From: Gammaproteobacteria bacterium
GTDB lineage: Bacteria; Pseudomonadota; Gammaproteobacteria; Pseudomonadales; Pseudohongiellaceae
Length of the DNA: 47,231 bases
Direction of reading: 5' to 3'
Assembly: GCA_030832825.1 (NCBI GenBank)
Contig: JAURIJ010000020.1
Coordinates: 1 to 47,231, forward strand
The notes under the pieces are model-generated. The model worked only from the letters and a program-made list of their open reading frames with translations, had not been told where the DNA came from and did not search any database. Shown one piece after another: positions 41,345 to 47,231 of this stretch; position 1 is the first letter of the stretch, and each line of letters starts with the position of its first letter. A program made the position numbers and the translations under genes.

Positions 41345-42706
41345 TCAAATTCCTGCACTGGCCGGCGTTTGCGGCTGCAGGCGCAGGCGGAATTCCCGCC
41401 GCACCAGCACATAGCCGGCCACTGCCTGGGCGGTGACCGACAGAATCGACACGTACCAGACCTGGTTGATGTGATAGCCCGGCTGGTACTTCAGGTACAC
41501 GGCCAGGGGCAGGAACACGAGCACCCGGATGATCGAGCAGAGCATGGCCGGGCGTGTATTGCCCAGGCCCTGGAAGAGACCCGAGCTGGAGAACACGATG
41601 CCCTGGGCGATGAAGTTCAGGGAGATCAGCTGCAGGAACACGGCGCCCACCTCGATCACGTCAGCCTCGTCGGTGAAGGCCCGCACCAGCAGCTCCGGCT
41701 TCCACTGCATCAGGAGGGTCACCACCAGCATCAGCGTGCTGGAGAGCAGGATGCCCTTGTAGTACGTCTCGCGCACCCGGTCATGGCGGCCGGCACCGTA
41801 GTTCTGCCCGGCGATGGGGCCCAGGGCGAAGGCGATGGCCATGGTGGGCATGAAGATCGACTGCATGATGCGGCCGCCGATGCTGAAGCCCGCCTGGGCG
41901 GCTGCACCGAAGTCGGCGATCAGCCAGTACACGGCCGAGAAATACACGAACAGCAGCACCATCTCGCCGCCGGCCGGTAGCCCGATGTTGAACATGCGCG
42001 TCCAGACATCCACCCGCGGTTTCCACAGCGAGGTCTCGAAGGAGACGTATTTCTCCAGCTTGATGAAATAGCCGGTGAGCAGCAGCACGCCCACCAGCAC
42101 CGAGATGGAACTGGCCAGGCCGGCGCCCATCACCCCCAGCGCCGGGCCGGGGCCCCAGCCGGCGATCATGATCGGCGCCAGGACCGTGTTGAGCACCACC
42201 GTCAGCACCTGCACCACCATGCCGGGCTTCACCAGGCCGGTGGCGCGCAGCGAGGACGACATCGCCATCAGCGGAAACTGCAGGGCCATGCCGGGCAGGA
42301 ACCAGTGCAGGAAGGTCACGCCTTCGCGCACGGCGCCTTCGTCCGAGGCCACGCTGAGCATGTAGGCATCCGCCGCCAGATAGCCGCCCACAAGGGTGAT
42401 CACCGCGAACAGCGCCGCCACCATCAGCGACTGGTTGAACACCAGGTTGGCCTGCTCGCGGTCCTTGCGGCCCACGGCCTGGGAGATCATCGCCACGGCG
42501 CTCACGCCGAGGATCTGGGTCAGCGCCATGATCATGAACATCAGCGTGCCGCCGGCCCCGACACCGGCGACCGAGTCGTCACCGAGGGCGGCGACGAAGT
42601 AGAGGTCGACCAGCAGATAGAGCGTCTGGAAGATCATGCCGGCGGCCACGGGGGCGGCCATGCTGACGATGGTACGGGGGATGGAACCCTGAGTGAGGTC
42701 TTTCAT
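41345..42706 (-). CDS. MATE family multidrug/metabolite efflux transporter
   Basis: The 453-residue inner-membrane protein has about 12 hydrophobic segments in two homologous halves and belongs to the MATE family, which exports cationic compounds using Na+ or H+ gradients. Family landmarks include the start MKDLTQGSIPRTIVSMAAPV, VDLYFVAALGDDSVAGVG and PIAGQNYGAGRHDRVRETY. ATG 42706 was chosen by homology; the frame extends 22 codons further upstream to a TTG without similarity, and neither start has a good Shine-Dalgarno. It diverges from the NHL gene. Substrate is unknown. Confidence 0.92.
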   Translation of the reverse strand: MKDLTQGSIPRTIVSMAAPVAAGMIFQTLYLLVDLYFVAALGDDSVAGVGAGGTLMFMIMALTQILGVSAVAMISQAVGRKDREQANLVFNQSLMVAALFAVITLVGGYLAADAYMLSVASDEGAVREGVTFLHWFLPGMALQFPLMAMSSSLRATGLVKPGMVVQVLTVVLNTVLAPIMIAGWGPGPALGVMGAGLASSISVLVGVLLLTGYFIKLEKYVSFETSLWKPRVDVWTRMFNIGLPAGGEMVLLFVYFSAVYWLIADFGAAAQAGFSIGGRIMQSIFMPTMAIAFALGPIAGQNYGAGRHDRVRETYYKGILLSSTLMLVVTLLMQWKPELLVRAFTDEADVIEVGAVFLQLISLNFIAQGIVFSSSGLFQGLGNTRPAMLCSIIRVLVFLPLAVYLKYQPGYHINQVWYVSILSVTAQAVAGYVLVRREFRLRLQPQTPASAGI

Positions 42707-42821
42707 GACGGGGAAAACCGGGCAGCTGCGGGAAAGGCGGCGAGAATACCGAGTGCCCCGCAGTGCCGGCAAGGAAAATCGCTTGTAAACCGGTGATTCC
42801 AGACAGATCGACTCAATTGCG

Positions 42822-42851
42822 TGGACAGCGGCTTCGCGGCGCTCTCATACT
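42822..42851 (+). promoter_or_regulatory. Possible sigma70 promoter for the NHL/thioredoxin-fold gene pair
   Basis: TGGACA (42822-42827) and CATACT (42846-42851) are 18 bases apart, giving a leader of about 43 bases before the ATG at 42900. The elements match the consensus at five and four positions. Confidence 0.4.
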
Positions 42852-42899
42852 CCGTCGCGCAGGACACTGACAACAACGACAACAACAATCGGAGTCAAC

Positions 42900-44105
42900 A
42901 TGACCATGAAACGCATCACTGCTCGCATGACTGCGGGCTGTGCTCTGGTGGCGTTGACGGCACTGCCGTCATTCGCTCTGTCACAGACCTTGACCGTTCC
43001 CTATATGCCGGAGGATGCCTCCGGTCCCGAGGTGCCGGAGGGCGTCGCGCAATTCGCCGTCGACCCGTTCTGGCCCAAACCGCTGCCCAACAACTGGATC
43101 ATCGGACAGGTGGCCGGCACCGCCGTGGACAGCGAGGACAACGTCTGGATCATTCATCGCCCCTGGACCGTGCAAGGCACCAACGCGGGCTCGACGCCCC
43201 TGCAGAGCGTGCGTGATCAGAACTGGGGCCATTCGCCGCTGCAGTCCTTGTGCTGCACCACCGCGCCGGCGGTGCTGGCCTTCGATCCGCAGGGCAATGT
43301 CATCCATGCCTGGGGCGCGAGCCCGACCAATGCCTACGACTGGTTCAACAGTGAACATGGCATTCATGTCGATCACCTGGGATTTGTCTGGGTGGCGGGC
43401 AACGGTACCGACGATCATCACATGCACAAGTTTACCAAGGAGGGCGAACTGGTACTGACCATTGGCGGCCTCGGCATGAACGAGGGCAGCAATGACACCG
43501 ATTCCGTGAATCGTGCCGCCGTCATGGAAGTGGACCCGGCGACGAATGAAATCTACGTGGCGGACGGCTACGGCAATCGCCGTGTCATCGTGTTCGACGC
43601 GGAGACGGGCGCTTACCGTCGTCACTGGGGCGCCTACGGCGAGCCGCCCACCGACGACAACCCCGGCCCGTATGATCCGTCTGCCGCGCCCAGCCGCACC
43701 TGGCGCACGCCCGTGCACGGCCTGGCCATTGCCGAGGACGGACTGGTCTACATCAGCGACCGCCCCAGCAATCGCATCCAGGTGTTCCGCAAGGATGGCA
43801 CCTATGTGAGTGAGAGTTTCCTGGAGCCGGCAACACTGGGGCCGGGCACCACCTGGGAGATGGAGCTTGACCCGCTGGATACCGAGCAGCGCTTCGTCTA
43901 CGTGCCCGATGGCACCAACAACAAGATCTGGACCCTGGATCGTCAGACGCTGGAGCCCGTCTATTCCTGGGGCACGGGCGGACGTCAGGCCGGGCAGTTC
44001 GACTGGGTGCACAACATGGACTTCGACTCGCAGGGCAATCTGTTCACGGGCGAGGTGCAGACCGGCCACCGGGTGCAGAAGTTCATTCGCCTGAACGGGC
44101 GGTGA
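42900..44105 (+). CDS. Exported NHL-repeat beta-propeller protein, PAL-like
   Basis: The 401-residue precursor has a signal peptide (about 1-29, ending FALSQ). The mature protein is a six-bladed propeller built from NHL-type repeats: VAGTAVDSEDNVWIIHR, HGIHVDHLGFVWVAGNG, AVMEVDPATNEIYVADGYGN, VHGLAIAEDGLVYISDRPSN and VHNMDFDSQGNLFTGEVQ. Repeats of this type resemble the lyase half (PAL) of peptidyl-glycine amidating enzymes, which binds zinc and calcium, but many bacterial NHL proteins have no known reaction. A CC pair occurs at SLCCTTAPAV. ATG 42900 follows GGAG. It overlaps or abuts a thioredoxin-fold gene, so a joint periplasmic function is likely. Enzymatic activity is not assured. Confidence 0.8.
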   Translation: MTMKRITARMTAGCALVALTALPSFALSQTLTVPYMPEDASGPEVPEGVAQFAVDPFWPKPLPNNWIIGQVAGTAVDSEDNVWIIHRPWTVQGTNAGSTPLQSVRDQNWGHSPLQSLCCTTAPAVLAFDPQGNVIHAWGASPTNAYDWFNSEHGIHVDHLGFVWVAGNGTDDHHMHKFTKEGELVLTIGGLGMNEGSNDTDSVNRAAVMEVDPATNEIYVADGYGNRRVIVFDAETGAYRRHWGAYGEPPTDDNPGPYDPSAAPSRTWRTPVHGLAIAEDGLVYISDRPSNRIQVFRKDGTYVSESFLEPATLGPGTTWEMELDPLDTEQRFVYVPDGTNNKIWTLDRQTLEPVYSWGTGGRQAGQFDWVHNMDFDSQGNLFTGEVQTGHRVQKFIRLNGR

Positions 44106-44107
44106 GC

Positions 44108-44737
44108 ATGCGGCATCCGTGTGTCTGGAAGAGGGTTGTGCTGGCCCTGCTGCTGGGCAGCGGGGCCGGCAGTGCCTGCGCCGACGAGTATTTGCGGGAC
44201 ATCCGGCATTTCAGCCTGATGGACCAGATGATGATCAACCACACCCTGAGTGAATATGAGGACCGTGATTATCTGGTGGTCTACATTCAGGGCAGTGGCT
44301 GTCCCATTGCGCGCAATTCGGTGCCGGCCTACCAGCAGCTGCAGGACGACTACCGCGGTCGCAACATCGCCTTCGTGATGCTGAACGTGTTCGTGCAGGA
44401 CGACATGCATCGCATCCAGAAGGAAGTGGAGATGTATGACATCCGCATGCCGGTGCTCAAGGACGAAGACCAGACGGTGGCGTGGTCGCTGGGAGTGGAA
44501 CGCACGGCCGAGGTGTTCATCATCGAGCCGCGCACCCGCGAGGTGCTCTTTCGCGGTCCCATCAGCGATCAGTTCAGCTATGAGGTCCGGCATCAGCAAG
44601 CGCGCGAGGAGTATCTGGCCGACGCGCTGCAGATCTTGTATGCCGGCGGCGAGGTGGACATGAGCGCGGTGCCGGAAACCAGTGGCTGTCTGGTCGGCTA
44701 TTTTCATCCGCGGGTGATGGCGCTGAAGGCACGCTGA
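44108..44737 (+). CDS. Exported thioredoxin-fold (redoxin-like) protein with a single active-site cysteine
   Basis: The 209-residue product has a signal peptide (about 1-25, ending SACADE) and a thioredoxin-like core: YLVVYIQGSGCPIARNSVPA, NIAFVMLNVFVQDD, the cis-proline segment IRMPVLKDEDQTVAWSLGV and EVFIIEPRTREVLFRGPISD. The site GSGCPIARN has one cysteine (C65) where redoxins have CxxC or a peroxidatic pair; another cysteine lies near the C-terminus (TSGCLVGYF). It may be a peroxiredoxin-like or copper-delivery protein. GTG 44102 is an alternative start overlapping the NHL stop; ATG 44108 has GGGCGG upstream. The close pairing with the NHL gene suggests an operon. Function not assigned. 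Confidence 0.75.
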   Translation: MRHPCVWKRVVLALLLGSGAGSACADEYLRDIRHFSLMDQMMINHTLSEYEDRDYLVVYIQGSGCPIARNSVPAYQQLQDDYRGRNIAFVMLNVFVQDDMHRIQKEVEMYDIRMPVLKDEDQTVAWSLGVERTAEVFIIEPRTREVLFRGPISDQFSYEVRHQQAREEYLADALQILYAGGEVDMSAVPETSGCLVGYFHPRVMALKAR

Positions 44738-44758
44738 TCAGGCGTGTGCCACAACATC

Positions 44759-44803
44759 GAGGCCGGGGCGATTGCGCGACGTGTGCGCAGCCTCCCCGGC
44801 CTC
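44759..44803. terminator. Hairpin between convergent genes
   Basis: GAGGCCGGGG (44759-44768) pairs perfectly over ten bases with CCCCGGCCTC (44794-44803), with an inner TGCGC/GCGCA stem (44773-44777/44785-44789). The plus strand continues TCGTCTTTCT. It probably ends both the thioredoxin-fold gene and the FadL-type gene. Confidence 0.65.
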
Positions 44804-44819
44804 TCGTCTTTCTGACAGA

Positions 44820-46082
44820 TCAGAGCGCGAAGGTGTAGCCCACGCTCAGCATGTCTTCCTTCAGCCACAGGTCGGCTTCACCGCCGCCGAAGGGCATGGG
44901 GATGGAGCCGGAGCCGTTCACGTGTTCCTTGAAGGCGTGGGTGTAGGACACGGACCACTCGCCGCCGCTGGCTGTCTTCCAGCTGATGCCGGCGGAGACG
45001 TGATCCTCGATGGTGCCCGGCGCCAGGATGTTGAAGAAGGTCTCGGAGGTCGGGATCGGCTGCTGCGCGTGGCTCACGCCGGCCCGCAGGGTGTAGACGT
45101 TGTTCAGTTCATGCACCACGCCCAGCTTGATCACGCTGATGTCGCGCCAGCCGAAGCCGCCGCCGTTGCGGCTGCCCAGCGGATTGCCGGTCAGCAGGTT
45201 GGCCAGCGGATTGCCCACGGACTTCACGTCGCTGTACTCGATGCGCTGCCAGTCGCCGGCAATCGTGGTCTGCTCGCTGTACTTCCAGGCCAGGCCCACG
45301 CCATAGGAGGCCGGAATATCGAAGCCGCCGCGCTCGGCGAACAGGCCCTGGTAGCTGCTGAAGCGGCCCATGTCCAGACGCGAGGAGTAGGTGGCGCCAA
45401 ACGTGAGCGTGGGGGTCAGCTCGCCGCTGTAGCCCAGCTTCCAGCCCCAGCCGCGGGAATAGTCCGTGCCCTTGTTGCTGACGTCGCCCGGGGCGGCGGA
45501 GAAGAAGGGATTGTCGAAGGCCTGCACGCCCTTCATCTCGAAGCGCTGGTAGGCGAAGGTGGTGGCGATGCCGACGGTGTTGCGCGCATCCAGCTTCCAC
45601 GCCAGGGACGGGGTGACGAACAGCTGTTCCAGATTGACGCCGGCAGAGCCGCGCGAGCCGAACGCGCCGAACGGGTTGCGGCCGTAGTCGGTGTTCATGC
45701 CGCCGTTGGCGTGCAGGGCGAAGCCGAAGGAGAGCTGATCGGACAGTTGACGCACATAGCCCAGCTCGGGGATCAGGAAGTCTTCGGTGTCATTGCCGTC
45801 GTAGCGGCTGTTGGCGCCTGCCAGGTTGCCGCTGATGGTGGCGCCGCGTGACGGGCGGAACCAGGTGGCGCCCAGATCCAGACGGTTGGCCAGGGCGGCA
45901 GTGCCGGCCGGGTTGTTGGCGGCTGCCAGGCCATCCTGGGGCAGGGCGATGCCCACGCCGGCCACGCCCTGCGAGCGCACGCCGAAACCATGGGTGAAAT
46001 AGCCGTTGGTGGCCAGGGCACTGCCTGGCAGCACGAGGCCGGCCAGCAGCAGGGAAGCAAGCAGCGGGGAGGAACGGTTCAC
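44820..46082 (-). CDS. OmpP1/FadL/TodX family outer-membrane channel
   Basis: FadL-type proteins are 14-strand outer-membrane barrels for uptake of long-chain fatty acids or other hydrophobic compounds. The 420-residue precursor has a signal peptide (about 1-25) followed at once by the N-terminal hatch motif TNGYFTHGFGVRSQGVAGVG and the family NPAGTAAL segment; strands run to a terminal aromatic-containing YTFAL. The GTG start at 46082 follows AAGGAG at six bases. It is somewhat shorter than E. coli FadL (446). An acyl-CoA dehydrogenase is encoded at 3228, but the two genes are too far apart to link. Substrate (fatty acid versus hydrocarbon) is open. Confidence 0.93.
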   Translation of the reverse strand: MNRSSPLLASLLLAGLVLPGSALATNGYFTHGFGVRSQGVAGVGIALPQDGLAAANNPAGTAALANRLDLGATWFRPSRGATISGNLAGANSRYDGNDTEDFLIPELGYVRQLSDQLSFGFALHANGGMNTDYGRNPFGAFGSRGSAGVNLEQLFVTPSLAWKLDARNTVGIATTFAYQRFEMKGVQAFDNPFFSAAPGDVSNKGTDYSRGWGWKLGYSGELTPTLTFGATYSSRLDMGRFSSYQGLFAERGGFDIPASYGVGLAWKYSEQTTIAGDWQRIEYSDVKSVGNPLANLLTGNPLGSRNGGGFGWRDISVIKLGVVHELNNVYTLRAGVSHAQQPIPTSETFFNILAPGTIEDHVSAGISWKTASGGEWSVSYTHAFKEHVNGSGSIPMPFGGGEADLWLKEDMLSVGYTFAL

Positions 46083-46154
46083 GGGGAACTCCTTGTGTAT
46101 CGGATTTGCGGAAGGCGCGCAGCTTACTCACTTGCAGCCCCAGGGTAAACCCGC

Positions 46155-47231
46155 TCAGCCGCCTGCAGCGGCGAGGATCTCGGCGGCGATGTCGTCCCGC
46201 GCCTGCAGCTGGGCGAACCAGTCTTCCTCCGCTCGCGCGTGAATCAGCCCGAACAAGCCCCCCAGCACGGCCCCCCGGTGCACGTTGTCGCCCCCCGCAT
46301 TGGCATTGGCGAGCAGGCCGGCGCGCGGGTTGTCGCGGTACTTGTATGCCAGATAGAGGATGGCTGGCCAGGAGTCACTGATGTAGCAGGCGCTGGAGAA
46401 CACGCGGCCGACGATGTCGCGGTCGTCGCGGCCCTTGGCCACCAGCGCCGCCAGGTCGAGGCGCCGGCTGCCGCGCGCTGTCGCCTGCAGCAGGGCGCCG
46501 GCGTCGGTCCCGGGATCGCGAAGCAGCAGGGCGTCGAGCAGCGCCACGTAGTCGTCGCAGACCTTGCCGAGGGATTCGTCGGGGTGGCTCAGGAACAAAT
46601 GCTGCCGGCAGCGGGCCCTTGCCTGCTCCTGCGTGGCGCCGTGGCGGCGCAGCAGCAGGAACAGGGCGGCGATGCTGACGAGTCCGCCCACCGAGGCGGT
46701 GTCGTGGGTCTGTGCGCCGCAGCGCTCGGGCGGCAGGCCGCGCTGCAGATTGGCGAAGAAGCCGCGGTGCCACGACTCGGCATAGGTGTCGTTGTGCAGT
46801 GGCTGCTCGGCGGTCATGAAGGCGATGTAATCGTCGAGGTAGTGCGCTGCATCGTAGCGTCCGCCGTCGGCGGCGAGGCGGCTCAGCAGCACCCGTGTGC
46901 ACTGGGCGTTCAGAGTCGTCTCGCCGGCCTGCATGCCCTGGTGGTAATGCATGCCCGGCACACCCCAGAACGGGCGCCGCCCCTTGAGAATGACGTCGCC
47001 CACGATCTCGCGCTGCCCGCCCTGAGCGCCGCGTCCGCCGTGCTGGGTGGAGTGCAGCGGCATGATGGACGACGGATGCCGGGCCGGAGCGGCTTCGAGT
47101 GTCTGCACGCCGCCGGGAAAGGCGCGGTCGATGTCGGCCGGGTTGTAGTACCAGTGCACGGGCATGGCCAGGGCATCGGCCACGAACTGATTGCGCAGCG
47201 CGGCCTCGAGGCGGTCCAGGGCGAGGGGAGA
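46155..47231 (-). CDS. ADP-ribosylglycohydrolase / J1-crystallin family protein, 5' end outside the window
   Basis: The frame is open to the right edge, so the true N-terminus is missing; a GTG at 47183 is internal, since homology (LRNQFVADALAMPVHWYYN) begins before it. The visible 358 residues match the ADP-ribosylglycohydrolase fold with N-terminal VADALAMPVHWYY, THDTASVGGLVSIA and C-terminal NANAGGDNVHRGAVLGGLFG. Classical hydrolases (DraG, ARH) have GGDTDT at the metal site; here it is GGDNVH, which lacks the second aspartate, as in crystallin-like members. It may hydrolyse an ADP-ribose derivative or be non-catalytic. It lies 72 bases upstream of, and in the same direction as, the FadL-type gene. 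Confidence 0.82.
   Translation of the reverse strand, partial: SPLALDRLEAALRNQFVADALAMPVHWYYNPADIDRAFPGGVQTLEAAPARHPSSIMPLHSTQHGGRGAQGGQREIVGDVILKGRRPFWGVPGMHYHQGMQAGETTLNAQCTRVLLSRLAADGGRYDAAHYLDDYIAFMTAEQPLHNDTYAESWHRGFFANLQRGLPPERCGAQTHDTASVGGLVSIAALFLLLRRHGATQEQARARCRQHLFLSHPDESLGKVCDDYVALLDALLLRDPGTDAGALLQATARGSRRLDLAALVAKGRDDRDIVGRVFSSACYISDSWPAILYLAYKYRDNPRAGLLANANAGGDNVHRGAVLGGLFGLIHARAEEDWFAQLQARDDIAAEILAAAGG

Noticed and set aside
39002..41980. A 992-codon open frame on the plus strand opposite the PQQ dehydrogenase
   Set aside because: It is an antisense shadow in GC-rich DNA: low-complexity His/Gly/Val/Ala-rich translation without recognisable motifs, fully covering a gene with clear domains and extending into MATE.

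Overview
Organism. This is a chromosomal segment of a GC-rich gammaproteobacterium. The gene order dapB-carA-carB-greA-yhbY-ftsH-folP-glmM-tpiA-secG-tRNA-Leu(GAG)-tRNA-fMet-rimP-nusA-infB-rbfA-truB-rpsO-pnp is the arrangement I associate with Pseudomonas and its relatives; enteric bacteria lack tpiA between glmM and secG. TonB-type and FadL-type outer-membrane proteins, a PQQ alcohol dehydrogenase with a fused cytochrome c, and sodium-coupled transporters suggest an aerobic, possibly marine, heterotroph. I cannot name a genus from this sequence. Layout. (1) 1-5042: the 3' part of folK, an exported protein resembling only the C-terminal part of a TonB-dependent receptor barrel, comF diverging from bioD, and a long-type acyl-CoA dehydrogenase. 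(2) 5043-6429: an ECF-like sigma factor and a DUF3379-type membrane protein that is probably its anti-sigma partner. (3) 6569-28030: the conserved housekeeping block. It runs from lysine and cell-wall precursor synthesis (dapB), through carbamoyl phosphate (carAB), transcript cleavage (greA), a ribosome-associated RNA-binding protein (yhbY), membrane proteolysis (ftsH), folate and amino-sugar synthesis (folP, glmM), glycolysis (tpiA), secretion (secG) and two tRNAs, to the transcription/translation operon rimP-nusA-infB-rbfA-truB-rpsO-pnp. It closes with a strong terminator. (4) 28119-34244: an N-acetyltransferase overlapping a D-amino-acid aminotransferase, a periplasmic gamma-glutamyltransferase, and a convergent AGCS symporter/NhaC antiporter pair. 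Together they suggest use of glutathione, gamma-glutamyl peptides and D-amino acids. (5) 34425-39073: a TonB-dependent receptor, two overlapping exported phosphatase/phosphodiesterase genes, and two related long palindromes. (6) 39089-47231: a quinohemoprotein alcohol dehydrogenase, a MATE exporter, an exported NHL propeller followed by a thioredoxin-fold protein, a FadL-family channel, and a partial ADP-ribosylglycohydrolase. Regulation. The most interesting regulatory sequences are leader regions. The carA leader has a good promoter and an intrinsic terminator lying inside a 30-codon ORF that ends just before the TTG start of carA, as in pyrBI attenuation. The rpsO leader has a 24-codon ORF with a strong Shine-Dalgarno whose stop codon lies in a hairpin. 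The metY-rimP interval carries several hairpins, two of them followed by T-runs. Compared with Pseudomonas-type order, bioBFHC (expected between comF and bioD) and rlmE (expected between yhbY and ftsH) are absent here. No CRISPR array, insertion sequence, rRNA or prophage was seen. No gene-free stretch exceeds 300 bases; the longest (18989-19273 and 12902-13174) are described below. I did not find a clearly new multi-gene system.
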